A stretch of DNA of 64,000 nucleotides from Protopterus annectens (GCF_019279795.1 NC_056747.1:1007420157-1007484156); one strand, 5' to 3'. Positions 22,813 to 34,788 are shown, counted from the first letter of the stretch. The notes: generated from the sequence alone by a model not told the origin. Translations and numbers: made by a program.

Positions 22813-23390
22813 ACCCGCGCTATTTTCTTTGAAAGAAAAGAAAATGGGGAGATAGGAAAGTGGTGAAAAAGGGGTCACAAAGAGGGTAGGGCAGTAGGAA
22901 AACAAGCTCGGGTTTTGCAGGAGGGATGTAGGAAAGACCCATAGCTGCCCATTTCTTCGTCAGCAACAGCTGTGCATATGTTTGTAATTTGGTGTGACAT
23001 TTGAAACCTTCCACCCCTGAGAGAGGTGTAAGGACAACAATAATACTTGTTGTACAGCCAATTGTAATTGCCAGTTTACATGTCTAGCAGACATGTGTGC
23101 AAAATGGGCTGCTATGTATGGGGCATAATTTTTTTGTGGGTACAGAGTGCCCTTTTTTTTTTTTCAGGTGAGAGTGGTATGTCAGGTACAGGAAGTCAGT
23201 ATAGCTGGGGAGGTAGGTTGGGGAGGTTAACAGACAAGACAAACAAGATGCATACAGGGGCGGTGTATGACACATGTGGGGTGGTTACACAATTGACGGG
23301 GACGGATGTTTGGATATCTCGAGCCCATGAGCCCACAGATGGCAACAGTGGAACTGAGATCCCCACCCATGGGCAGTTGCCACTGTGCCT

Positions 23391-25403
23391 TCACTGCCCA
23401 GGACGGTGCTGTGCTGGGGGCTGTGTAGGCCGGGCAGCAGGCATGCCCGTGAGTTGTGCCACCCGTGCCTCAAGCTGGCGTAGGGGCCCAAGCACAGCGT
23501 GCCGGATCTCCCTATGCACCACAGTCCGGACACTACGGAGGGTGAGTGGATGTTCTCCTCCGGCCACGGTTGCAGAGGGGGGACGAGCCCCATCCCCTGC
23601 AGCACTTCCACCCACTGGTGGCACAGGGCCACTGGAGGAGGGTCCAGCCTGGGCACTACTGCCAGGTGCACTTGCCAGCTGAGGTGGGAGAGGTGGGTCT
23701 GCTGGAACCCGGCTTCCCTGTTGTCCTATGTTTTGCATTATGTTATGACAGTTTGGGTTAGTAACGTACAATACCATTCACAATTAGTTGTAACAGCATG
23801 CATTAGTATTCCCATTAACCAAACACCCATAAATTCAAGCCATTGAACAGCAAGCATAACACATGCACAATTTGGACAGCAATACACAATCCAACAACAT
23901 GCAGGGTTGATTGATGGCAACAGGCCATCAGGTTTGGATGTATGAACAGGGAAGATGCATCAACGTACATGCAAATATGTATGAACCAACAGGACAAATG
24001 TCCAGGGGTGTTAATTGTGATTGCACATACCCATTTCACGTGGAATGGATTATTTGTGGTTATAGGGTAGGGTGAAGAAATATTTAATTAACAACTTCAA
24101 ATGCCTATGCATATGCTGTACATTTCTACTAGCTGCAGATATATACACACTACAGGTCTGACTACAGTTTCCTATGTGACAACTTATTCGGGTTGGTAAT
24201 AGGAATGTTACTGCTACATCAATATACATTTCATATTTATTCATACACATTCATATCTGGCTCTGTTCAGCTACATCATCTTGCTACATTTGCTTTATAT
24301 GGCTATAGACAACTGTGGATGTTTGGTATTTCATACAACCATACTATCTGCATATTGCAAACTGAGAGCAACATATCCAGAGTTTGGGACACCCATTCCA
24401 GCATCAGTACTGTTTTCAACACATGTTGCTGTTTGGTTCTGCCTGTCACATTCATTTCATTCTGTACTGACTGCAGTATACTTTATTCAGGTGTTATTAC
24501 TACTTTATTGGTGGATTCATACCTCTTGCTCACACTCTCTCACTTGTTTTATTTTTACAATTCAGGATGGTACTTAATTCTAGGCTTTATTGACATGTTT
24601 TACCTTTAGTTATAACAATCCTTTCCAACAGTCTCACTTATGTCATGTTTCAAAATTTCAACAGGGATATATTTCACACGTGTTTTACTCAGCTTCTGCA
24701 GCTGTACTTTTCAGCCTGCTGCCGGTTATGTACTATTATATTACAGGTGGGACATCTTTATTTCAGACTTGTTTCATTTTTATGTTTGGATTACAGGCTG
24801 CATCACACTTTTGAAATCAAGCAATACTTGCAAACTCTCTTACACTGTTACGTGCACATTTTATTAATTAGTGACTACACTGCACTCTTTTGCTAACTGT
24901 CATACTTATATATTTATTTACAGTTACAGGGAGAGAATTACTGACCTGCCTGGTGGCGCAACCGCACCAGCCTATCGCCATAGACTCAACGGTTCACAGA
25001 ACGGACACCTGCAGCTGTAATATAAATGAAGTAATATTGGAATACACATCTCCATAATATCAGCTAGGTTAATTTCTTACATACATAATTACATGTAACT
25101 TAGTAGTGGGGCGTTGGGCATTTGCCGGGCCTCCTGGATCCAATGGTTCAGTTGGTCCTGCTTCCATCTCTTCAGGTCTGCATGGTGGTGATGGACCTGC
25201 TCACCAGTCCTTAGTATTCCTGTGGCACTGGTGAGATCATGTGCCAACCGGTCCCACGCCTCAGCCCTATATGCTCCCCACAGGACCTGGCCCTGCATGA
25301 GTTGGGCCTCATGATTATGGATGAGGAGCCAAACCATATATTTGGACTCCTCAACGCCCCACCTCTGTGCTCGGTAGCAACTACCCTCTCCTACACCTGA
25401 CAT
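23391..25403 (-). pseudogene. Second Myb-like (Harbinger accessory-type) gene, likely multi-exon
   Basis: Read on the minus strand. The first coding block (25403-25089, 104 codons) has WGVEESKYMVWLLIHNHEAQ, then YRAEAWDRLAHDLTSATGIL and TGEQVHHHHADLKRWKQDQL. This tryptophan-spaced, helix-rich pattern resembles Myb/SANT-like trihelix domains. A possible small exon (25008-24946, 63 nt) lies between a TTACAGCTGCAG acceptor and a CAG/GTCAGT donor, but all three of its frames contain stops. A last exon starts at 23717 after AGGACAACAG and reads Pro/Ser/Gly-rich sequence to about 23480. It ends with the helical segment REIRHAVLGPLRQLEARVAQ, a likely coiled coil; its frame is open to 23391. The layout (DNA-binding exon, short exon, linker plus coiled coil) parallels 14295-16027 without sequence similarity. 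No transposase for it is in the window. It could also be a domesticated host gene. Confidence 0.55.
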
Positions 25404-25596
25404 CCTGGCTGCAAGTCAGTTCCACAATCGGTTATGCTGTGTATTCACGCCTATGGGGCTTATATATGCAGTTTTTCCTACACTTATCTGTGATTGGCCA
25501 TTTTGGAATTGTATCAGCTTCACAAAACCTGCTTTGTCATGCTCCTCTTTTCTATTCATTCCTATATATATGCTATTACTGCATTTCTAAGTGCAA

Positions 25597-25662
25597 CTGT
25601 CATGGCTTAGTGGTTCAGTACTTTGACTATGGTGCATGGTATCATGGGTTCAAACCTGGCCA
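25597..25662 (+). repeat. tRNA-like sequence (pol III A/B-box pair)
   Basis: GTCATGGCTTAGTGGTTCAG is followed about 30 bp later by CATGGGTTCAAACCTGGCCA. A box TGGCTTAGTGG is identical to that at 22586, and the B box GGTTCAAACCT matches consensus. T-rich sequence follows, as after the 22586 copy. It is probably a tRNA-derived SINE head. Confidence 0.6.
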
Positions 25663-25844
25663 TTGCTTTTTATATTTTATGACTGTCTACACAGGCTAGG
25701 AGGTGTGTCTGTGTAAAGGCAGTTATGATACAGCTTGCTCAACGTTGCCCATCGGTTAGCTTGTTGGCGCAGTGCACAGCTCTGCACAAACGGATCACGC
25801 TGGTTTACGTGTGGTTTGGCTGTCAGCACGCATATTACGCTCAA

Positions 25845-26025
25845 CTCAGCTACAGGCACACAGTTTCAGCATGTTAAAATGCTGCTCAACCCCGGGCACT
25901 CATTTTACACCTATGAAACCACTGCTCACCTACAGGCACTTGTTTTACACCTGTTAAAACACTGCTCACCTAGAGGCAGATAGCCTCAACTTGTTACACT
26001 GTAGCTCAGCTATAGGCACATCTGA
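25845..26025. repeat. 40-bp tandem repeat, about 4.5 copies
   Basis: Units begin CTCAGCTACAGGCAC, CTCAACCCCGGGCAC, CTCACCTACAGGCAC, CTCACCTAGAGGCAG and CTCAGCTATAGGCAC at 40-bp spacing. Each ends near TTAAAACACTG. They are diverged by 20-30 percent and are followed by a T run (26030-26043). Confidence 0.85.
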
Positions 26026-26159
26026 CATTTTTTTTTTTTTTTTATTATCTCACATTTCTTCAAAATACATGGCCCATTTCATTACATTTTACATAAAATA
26101 TAATTTTATATATGTACATATATGTCAGGGACTTGTTTTGTGCTTATTTCACTAAAAAT

Positions 26160-26240
26160 AAAAATTGATGTTGTGGGGGCTCGAACCATGACTGCCTGCT
26201 CTTCAGCCAACGTCTCTATCGCTACGCTATTGCTTCTTGG
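26160..26240 (-). repeat. tRNA-like sequence, minus strand
   Basis: On the minus strand AGCGTAGCGATAGAGACGTT is followed by GGCAGTCATGGTTCGAGCCC. TAGCGTAGCGATAGAG resembles an A box with D-arm, and GGTTCGAGCCC is a near-perfect B box. AT-rich sequence follows on that strand. It faces inward towards the plus-strand tRNA-like sequence at 22586 across the Myb-like gene. Confidence 0.6.
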
Positions 26241-27342
26241 CTTATTTTGCATATTTAGTTCTTATATGCTTTTCCACTGACTGCTAACTGTGGCTAAGCG
26301 CCGGGCATGCCCGCGCAAACGAGCACACTCACGGGCAAACATCTTTACAACTTATAAAAAAAAATATAAGAAGTTAATTTATACATTTTATGTTCATAGT
26401 CTGTGGGGGCATGTGTTGTGTTGTGTTTATTCACATTTACACGGACTCTGTCATGGGCGTTTACTTTTGGGACTTTTACTCTTCTGAGGGCGTGTCCATT
26501 TGCAGGGCTCGCCCTACGGACATGCCCCCTACTGTCTTACACGGACCGTGTTAGCCTTAGGTGTGATTCAGCATGCCCTCATGCATATGCATGACATGCT
26601 GACGTCACACCGTTTAACTACAGCCTCCGTTTAAGCCTTGTAACTCTTACACAGAGGCTTTGTGAATCCTGCCCAATGTCTTTGTATGACGGTGCATTAC
26701 TGTTCTTCCACTGGTTGTGGTACACTGCTTCCTTGTTTTGATGTACTGAGCATGCGTATGCATATGGGACTTGCGTCCCACACATACCCAATACAGCAAT
26801 GGTTTGAAACAGAAGCAACGGAGAAAATAAAGTCTCCATTGCTCCGTTTTTTTCTTTTTTATTTGTTAAAAAAAATGCTTTTAGCACTTTATACCAACAG
26901 AAAAAAGTCTGGGTGACTGGACCTTTTTCCATTGGTATATTGTGGGATTTACAACGGGCACGCTGGCAAAGCAGCGTGCACATTTTGGAATATTAATGGG
27001 GGGGGGGTCATTGTATAATTTCTTATTTATATGTATGTGTGTGCATAGAAATATGCATGCGTGTGCACAAAAGAAATGTTTCTGCAAATGTTTATACATG
27101 TCTGTGTGTCCAGCTGTCAGTCTGTTCTTGTTTGATGGTAACAGACTGGAATGTGAATGATCAGCAGTATTTTCCTAATGAGGTTCTTAACATATGTGCA
27201 TCACATAGCAACACAGAAGTAATGGTAGGCAACTGATCACGGGGGCCAGTCATGTACAAGGACTTGCCACCTGGGACACTTAGGTACCTAGGTGCATAAT
27301 CTAAAATCATTAGCATTTACTAGTCTCAACTTAGTTACACAG
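26241..27342. other. No gene recognised
   Basis: Mixed sequence with scattered CpG (26300-26560), A and T runs near 26340 and 26850-26875, and a G run at 26999-27007. Short open frames in both directions lack motifs. Confidence 0.4.
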
Positions 27343-27640
27343 AGGTATAGCTCTCAATAAATCATGGCCAACTCTCAACAGAATTAGGGACACTTTTAAA
27401 GTACTCTTTCTGTTAACTTGAGCCATTGACAGAATATGAGAATGTGAATTATTAGACATTTTCTGAAGTAAAAGTAGTCTATAACTGTAATTATTCTCAT
27501 TATATAGTAAGTGTAATTCACCATCTTTTCTCCAAAAGTCCCCAAATTTTGGAGGGATTAAAAGGGGCAGAGCTAAAATCTGAGTCAAAATTAGGGACAT
27601 CCCAGAAAATCAGGGGCAGTTGAGAGGTATGCACATAGGT
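27343..27640. repeat. Dispersed repeat with imperfect inverted ends
   Basis: The left end reads GTATAGCTCTCAATAAATCA. The right end, on the reverse strand, reads GCATACCTCTCAACTGCCCC. Just inside, both ends carry a GGGACA/TGTCCC block next to TAATT (AATTAGGGACAC and ATGTCCCTAATTTT). The same head motif (CATACCT..., GATTTTC, GATTGTCC, TTTTTG) recurs at 56743-56800, so this is a dispersed, probably non-autonomous family. Its class is uncertain: a MITE-like DNA element fits the inverted ends, but I found no target duplication. Confidence 0.6.
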
Positions 27641-27879
27641 GCCACTTTAGGTCTCAGGGTTTCTCAAACTCTTCAATTACATGTGCACACAAAGATGGAC
27701 TCAGAGATAATAAACCTAAGCAGCAGAAGACACAGCTGTTGGCTGTTGTCTTGTGTTTATGATGTTTATATGTAGAACTTCACAGATATATCCACAGGAA
27801 TGAATATCATAACTGCAACCTGAATTTGTTTGGTAATGATGTAGGGAATTAATATTTTGTTACCCTGTTATTTATTGTC

Positions 27880-30690
27880 ATGTCATCTTACATCCATTTC
27901 CCACATAAGGAATGAGACTTCTATAATGAGTTTCGGATGTGAGACTGTGTCAAAGGCTTTAGATAGATGAATGAACACAGACAAATCTAGGTTACCTTTA
28001 GTTCTCTTTTGATTATTATTTGTAAACATAAATAGGGCAATTGTAGTGCCATGAAGGAATGAAAGCTGTGTTCATTTTGGATAGATGGTTATAATTATTA
28101 AGGTAGTTAATTGATTGTATATGGATACCTTTTTCAGATTTTTTGAAAGTGGTGCTTGAGTTACCATCTTTATTAATTGGGATAATATAAGATGTTTTCC
28201 AGACTTTCAAAGCATAGTTTTCAATTGTATAACATTAAATTAGTATGGGGATGGGGGACTGCCAGGGCATCTGCTACCAATTTTAAATATTCAGCTGGTA
28301 AGTTCTCAGTAGCTAAGGCTGTTTGCTTTAGCTTAAGTAATAGCTTTCTAATAGTGGAAGTCTAAAACTTTTGAAGTGTGAAAGTCAATCTGTTATTGGC
28401 CAGTGAGTCTGGAGTGTGTAGGTGATTATTTGGAGTATATTTGATTAAATATTCCTAATAAACTATTCAAATGGATGGCTGACTTACATAACCTTTTCAG
28501 TACCCAAAACAGAAAAGTGTATGCATCCTTTAGAAAAAATATTGAGTATTAGAATTACCAAGATCCTTACTTAGGTGCTATGAATGCCAAAGTTTAATGT
28601 ATTTACTATTTGTTCACTGGGTAAGTGGACTGGTCTACTGAGCCTTTTCAGCCATGGCCCAAGATCAAAGAACAAAATATATCACAGTCTAGAGGTTTAT
28701 AGATTTATATGTTTATAGATTAGTACTTTTCTAACTGCCCTTGTGGGCCATTTTAAGCCTAGCTAGTGAGGACATTTTCTTTTGTGATAACTGGTAGAGG
28801 GTATTTCCTTCGGAGCAACCAGACATGATGGAGAGGTGAAATTTCTGTTGAAGTTATTAGTCAGCTGATTTGCTATATCCTCTGGCTGGGAATAGGTGGT
28901 GACATCTACAACTAACTCTGCACATTGTTGGGTGTCACCCTTAAGATTGTAGACATAACTGAAAAAATGCCTTATAGTTATCCCTTGCTTGGGAGGCTAT
29001 TTTTTCCTCAAAGTTGGTTTTTGAAGACTTGACTAGTCCCCTGTGTTGCTTGTTTGGACTAATGAGAGAACCTTTGCCCTGTTGTGCACATCCTCTCCTA
29101 CTTCTGAACAGGATTTTTTTTTCTTTCTTTTGTTGTACAACCTATTTATACCAGGGGTCCACCAGGGTGGTTTGTTTTTGAAGTTTAACTTAGGTTTATT
29201 TTGGTCTGTTACTGCCATTTCTATACAGCTGCTTATATGGTTGGACAGAACTTTTGTGTACATCTCCTCACAGGTGTCCATATTTTCTGGGTTTGGGGGA
29301 GCTAGAAAATTAGACATGCCACCACTTAATAGGAGGTTGTTAGCCTTAGAAAAGTTTTTGAAAGTTCTAGGGCTAGATGGGGTTTAGGTTTCTATTTATT
29401 TCAAAGTAGACTGCCTTGTGATCTGGTCTAATCAGTGCGGACAAAGTCTGGAAATCTTTGAGTCTGCATGTTAGTGGTCATGTAACCTTTCCCAGTTAAT
29501 GAAGGGGTAGCTTAGATCAGCAACGAGTATGGTGTTGGGCTGAATGTTAAGAGATTATAGTATGTGAAGTATGTTTTTTTTTTCTGGATCATGGTGGTGG
29601 ACCTGGAGATAGCAAGGATATGGTAAGGGACTTTACCTAATGTAAGGTTGGACATGGAGGAGCAGAAGTGTGTCATATTGTTTGATTATTCTTGAGGTGC
29701 GCTTATTTTTTATGCAGATTGATACACCTCCACCTTTTGTCCTTTCATGTGCAATGGCTAGTCTGAATGTATAGAAGGCACTAAGCCTTTGTACTACCAG
29801 GGTGCTTTTCTTGGCTTTGAACCATGTTTCAGTAATTGCACAGATACCATCATTCTCATTGGGGGTGGGGGGAGTGCTTACAGGGAGTGTAGTTTCTTGT
29901 TGAGACTCCTAGCACTGAGTAGTAAAAACTTCAGCTAACCATAAGTAGATTTTGTTAAGCTGAAAGGTTTATCTGTTTGACAATGCCTACAAAAGGTAGT
30001 ATAGGGTGGATAATGATTTGGCCAATATCCAAAAGGATAGTGGTGAGAATTGCAGGCCAGTCCTTGCAAAGCGGCATAGTCTGCCTAGCATGTTCTCTCA
30101 AGGTGACAAATATTGGACCCCCAGCAGCTAAGGCAATTATTTAAGTCAATCAATTTCTGTTGGTATGGTGGAATCATCCTTGGAGAAGGTAGAATGCTGC
30201 TCAATGCTAGGCTCATACCCACCTGCAACACATATTCTCAGAGCTCAGTCTTGTCTCTTGTCATATAGTCCAGGGAGATACATCTCAGGTCATTAATGCC
30301 TACATACACTATGACTAAATCACACTGGTACTTGTGGTTTAGTGACCTGAGTGCTTGCATAATCTGGTGAATCCTGACCTCTGATAGACAACTAACTGTG
30401 ACCTTCTCCTTATTCAACTCGGTGATAATGACATCAGTGTGTCTCACAGTGGAGTCTCCTATGACCAGAATATTGGGTTGTGAGGTGTTTCACCTTATGA
30501 GCTGAATAGCTGAGACATTATGTGGAGTAGTTTTATGTGTTATGGTGGGAGTTGCCTTGTTTATGTGCACATGGAGCTGCTGAGGACAGCATCTGGGCGG
30601 CCTTTGCAGTTTGGGTAGGTTACAGGTAAGCACATCTGCATATGTGGGTCTATGGGTCTGGTCCTTAATGTAGTCAGTGTTTTGTGTGTG

Positions 30691-30778
<88 letters not shown>

Positions 30779-31005
30779 GGTGTGTGTTTGTGTATGTATC
30801 ACTGGCAACCTATTTTGCAATTTCTTTGTGTGTATGTGAGAATCTTGCCTCCAGTGCCATTATGTAACTACATTTCTCACATACTGTATTTGTCTGTTCC
30901 AGATTTAAGTGATTGTCAGTATTTATGAGGCAATTGCTACATTGTCTCAGGATACTCATGTCCACCAAGCTTGCTGCAGAGATAGCAGGAAAGTGCATAT
31001 CCATG
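27880..31005 (-). mobile_element. CR1/L2-like LINE copy E, diverged, minus strand
   Basis: Read from about 31005 down. First comes an ORF1 cysteine motif (LRQCSNCLINTDNHLNLEQT then CEKCSYIMALEARF), then an ORF1 esterase-like block (CDLVIVYVGINDLRCISLDY, near 30330-30250) where GIND matches the third SGNH block. The endonuclease starts near 29920 (ICAITETWFKAKKSTL-like near 29790-29850). Linker and early RT lie near 29317-28000: RLYNKRKKKKSC, FLAPPN, then WKTSYIIPINKDGNSST near 28150-28210. SKAFDTVSHPKLII-like motif A is near 27920-27970. The copy ends soon after, so the RT palm's second half and the 3' end are lost. Its ORF1 is interrupted by a (GT)n tract (30687-30776). It is more diverged from copy C than the others and may be a separate subfamily. 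Confidence 0.8.
30687..30776. repeat. (GT)n microsatellite
   Basis: About 44 uninterrupted GT units inside the ORF1 region of LINE copy E, between its cysteine motif and its esterase-like block. Confidence 0.97.
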
Positions 31006-32185
31006 GTTGCTGGGCAATGTTGTGTGTTTTATAAGGAAATAGAATGAGGGGTGTTTGCAACTAGAGGATGTTTGGCTGCTTTAAGTAGTGTAATCTATAG
31101 CTACTGATGTGGTGATGCTGCTCAGTGCACAAACCAGTTGCTCCTTGAGCAGCTAGAGATTATGGGAAATTTCAGAGACAGTTCTTATAGGGAAAAATAG
31201 AACTTCTAGGTGCTTTTGACTATATAGGACACCATGAAGTACATTGTCACTCAAAGGTGACTTTTATATACAAGTTGAAACAGCAACTTTTAAATTAGGT
31301 TTGCCCACAGGCCAATCAAATAAGTACACAATAAGCTTTCTACCAGCAATTCACAGCTCAGATAGGTGAAATCAGCCCTCCCCATCATAAGAATGCAGAA
31401 TTTAACCTTCTTAATGTAAAATTGAATGGTTTGAAGCCCATGCGATAGGGAACCACAAAATAGATGCCTAAAACCACTGACTAAAACAGATACAATGTAT
31501 TTACAGCACTTAAATTTCAGAACAGCAATCCTTACAGCAGTGGAAAAATGTAAGTTAAAATCTAAGCAAGTGCAAGAAAATTAATAAATAGCACAGGAAT
31601 TCTCACTACTGCAGTGATAACAGGTAGTAAAAGTACAAAATAATGCTTAAATTATTTATCTTGCCAAGGATGACTTCAGTTGCAAGCATAATTCCTCAAA
31701 ATCTCTGGCATCATCAACAAGCACCAGGCAGCTCCAGGTTTATCATACTTATGGGATGATACATTACTTACTTGTGAGACGATATATTACCTAATCATTG
31801 CCATGGTAGCAGCTGGAGGTAGTTTCAGTAAAGATATGCTTTTTAGGTGCATTTTTGAAGTTTTTTATGGTATCTAGATTGCTTATAGAGAGGACTGCAA
31901 ATCTAAAAACAATACCTTTAATAGTTTCAGAAGTAACTGCTGAAAATTATGTGCTCATTCATTTATTAACTGCAAGGGGGGCAACATTTTGAAATATGTA
32001 TCCATTTGTTTGAAATGCCAGGTGGGTTGGGGGCAGTAAAAAGGGTTTGTGAGTATAAAATGGAATGTTCTGGCTACACCCTTGCTTGGATGGTGTAGGG
32101 TGGGAGCTTGGAGGTAGTGCTTCACAACTGTTTCACTTTTTATGTGAACTACAGCAGTCTGCATCTTATCTTTGTTTTTGCCTCA

Positions 32186-32845
32186 CATTTATGTCATTGC
32201 CCTCATTTGCCTCACATTTATGTCATTGCCCTCGTTTGCCTCACATTTATGTCATTGCCCTCATTTGCCTCACATTTATATCATTGCCCTCATTTGCCTC
32301 ACATTTATATCATTGCCCTCGTTTGCCTCACATTTATGTCATTGTCCTTGTTTGCCTCACATTTATGTCATTGTCCTCGTTTGCCTCAACATTTATGTCA
32401 CTGCCCTCATTTGCCTCATATTTATGCCATTGCCCTCATTTGCCTCACATTTATATCATTGCCCTCATTTGCCTCACATTTATGTCATTGCCCTCATTTG
32501 CCTCACATTTATGTCATTGCCCTCGTTTGCCTCACATTTATGTCATTGCCCTCATTTGCCTCACATTTATGTCATTGCCTTCGTTTGCCTCATTTATGTC
32601 ATTGCCCTCGTTTGCCTCACATTTATGTCATTGCCTTCGTTTGCCTCACATTTATGTCATTGCCCTCGTTTGCCTCACATTTATATCATTGCCTTCGTTT
32701 ACCTCACATTTATGTCATTGCCCTCGTTTGACTCACATTTATGTCATTGCCTTCATTTGCCTCACATTTATGTCATTGCCCTCGTTTGCCTCACATTTAT
32801 GTCATTGCCCTCATTTGCCTCACATTTATGTCATTGCCCTCATTG
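32186..32845 (+). repeat. 29-bp minisatellite, about 23 units (copy 1)
   Basis: Unit GCCTCACATTTATGTCATTG plus CCCTCATTT, repeated with point variants (CTCG, CTTCG, TATATC). Because 29 is not a multiple of three and no frame meets a stop, all three plus-strand frames stay open for 600-800 bp. It is followed by a T-rich run and by TTTCTGGTAAATCACTGAGG, which recurs in diverged form near 56838. Confidence 0.96.
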
Positions 32846-32962
32846 ATTTCTTTTTTTTCTTTTTCTGGTAAATCACTGAGGATTACAGTCACTCAGCAAT
32901 GCCAGTCATTAGAGTTCAATGGTACTTATTGATCAAAAAATGCATGTCCAAGCAATATATGT

Positions 32963-33325
32963 TGTTTTGTTAACTTTTGTAGATGAATTACCTACTGTGT
33001 GAATTAGAGAAAGTCAATTTACCAGACAGTACTTCTGGCTTTCCCTGAAAAGGAGCACTTTACTAAATGGGGCTGCATAGTTAACAAATAAAATAAAATG
33101 TTATATTTGGTTCCCCATTGTTCAAGAATTTTGGGTGAAGCTAAAAATAAAGAAACTGGTTGATATTTTCATCTGTTTCTTATACAAACCGTCACTTTCT
33201 ACCTAGTCATTGTGGATTGCAGTCATTAAACGACCCTCATATGAGTTTCATACTTTGCATCTTTCAGAAAATGTTTGCTAATGCAAATCTTGTTAATCTT
33301 GACAGCTTTCTAAGTATTCAACGAA
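32963..33325 (+). mobile_element. L1/Tx1-like ORF2 3' fragment (segment X, copy 1)
   Basis: About 360 bp from GTTTTGTTAACTTTTGTAGA to AGCTTTCTAAGTATT. Translated in pieces it resembles the C-terminal part of an L1/Tx1-like ORF2 protein. This is clearest in the copy at 41172: IVQEFWVKLKIKKLVDIF and YLLWIAVIKRPS. It directly abuts the 3' end of the PLE. Confidence 0.6.
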
Positions 33326-33407
33326 CTAGGTAAATGAGACAACTATAGATCCAAACACAAGTGCACCAAACACCCGAACTAGTCTACAGCAAAATAAATT
33401 TATTGTG

Positions 33408-33452
33408 AAGCGCTTTCATCACTGTGATACAGTGACTTCATCAGACATGTTT
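33408..33452 (-). ncRNA. Hammerhead ribozyme-like motif in the PLE (copy 1)
   Basis: On the minus strand: CTGATGA (33444-33438), a hairpin with arms TCACTG/CAGTGA and a 5-nt loop, GAAA (33417-33414), then the self-complementary AGCGCT. This is the hammerhead core order (CUGAUGA, stem II, GAAA, stem III). The very short palindromic stem III is the form known in PLE hammerheads, thought to act as dimers. The flanking stem I pairing (TGT with ACA) is weak, so activity is unproven. Confidence 0.6.
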
Positions 33453-33963
33453 AAAAACAGTTGATTCATTTTAAATAACATTTAAAATAACATTTAAAAT
33501 TTACCCCATGGTACAAACCTTCCAATCAAATTGCTGTGTTAATTAATTCAAACACCTTGAGTAATTAAGCACTATTACAAACAAGTTGTTAAAGGTATAT
33601 TTATGAGTAGTTAAAAAGTATATATATTATTAAAGAATATATAAATATAATAGAATAATAGAATACAAACGACAAATATATAAAAAATAATACATGACAG
33701 TCTATATAACCTGCCCTGATTAAATACTAACTAGTGAATATTAACATTGGGCACTATTTATCTGACCAAGCTCTTAAGCTTAAGTAGGCAAGAAATATTA
33801 CAACATTCATTGAGCCCAGGGTTGAAAATGCATTAAAGCATCTGCCAAATGAATTCTCATTCTTCCAATAAAAGAGGTGTCAGACCCCCTCTAATGCCAG
33901 GATGTAGCTGGCCAACTATCTTAAACTTTAATCTATGTCTCCCATTTAATAACACATGTTTCG

Positions 33964-34788
33964 CTAAGGAATTTGTTGTTTGTTCTTTTCAATATCGTAA
34001 ATGTGTTCATAAACTCTGTCACAGAAACGCTGGTCTGTCTTTCCAATATAAAACGATGTGCATGTGGTAAACAATGCCAGATATATCACTGATTTGGAAT
34101 TACAATCAAATTTGGAATGAAGACTAAACTTCCTTCCTCTAATTATGAAAGTCTTTCCTACATCCATAAATTTACAGTACCTACAGGCACCACAAGTACT
34201 CATACCTGTGTTCCTGTCAAACTTTAATAAACTTTTCCTTTCCGATAAATTCTTGAGGTTAAGACCTCTCCTGAAAATCAAGTTTGGGTAGGTGCCTAGT
34301 TTCTCAAAGAGAAAGACGTCATTGCTGTTGAACTCCCAGTTTTTGTACAAGACAGATCTTATCTTAGAACTACCCTTCCTGTATATTGTTATAAAACTGC
34401 AGTTGTAATTTGGGCTTGAGTAATCAACACTCACATCAGAATTTTGAACAGCATCTTGTAAAACTTGGCTACAGGGGGTAATCAATGTATTGGTCAATAA
34501 GCTCATCCCCCTGAGTATAGGTTTAATCACACCATTAGTTCTTTTTGTTTTAACTTCATCAACTAATGAACTAATCAGCTCAGTGGAGTACCCCCGATGT
34601 TGAAACATCTCCGTAAGTAACTGACATTTGTCGGAGAAATCATTGTCAAGTGAAACCATCCTAGCAGCCCTAATTAACTGTCCCTTGACAATGGAGTGTT
34701 TTTGTGCAAAAGGGTGGTTACTTGTAAAATGTAGGAAAGAATTACAGTAAGTGTTTTTTTCTAAATATATTAGAAACCAGTCTACCAT
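33964..34788 (-). pseudogene. PLE GIY-YIG endonuclease region (copy 1, end shifted)
   Basis: Same protein as 38205-39137 up to the catalytic block, then a one-base loss changes the last residues (NKQQIP in place of the longer tail). It includes LHFTSNHPFAQKHSIVKGQL, a CGACRYCKFM Cys cluster and TSFYIGKTDQRFCDRVYEH. The Asn of the final NSLAKHVL block is lost with the shift, so this copy would probably be inactive. Confidence 0.88.

Noticed and set aside
24193-24896. Hydrophobic open frames that could be membrane proteins
   Set aside because: The region is T-rich and lies within the putative intron of the second Myb-like gene; several overlapping frames are equally hydrophobic, which reflects composition.
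25745-25810. Another tRNA-like sequence (GTTGGCGCAGTGCACAG)
   Set aside because: An A-box-like stretch is visible but there is no convincing B box at the right distance.
30238-30447. SGNH-hydrolase-like block as a host esterase gene
   Set aside because: It lies between the Cys motif and the endonuclease of a minus-strand LINE, exactly where CR1-type ORF1 carries its esterase-like domain.
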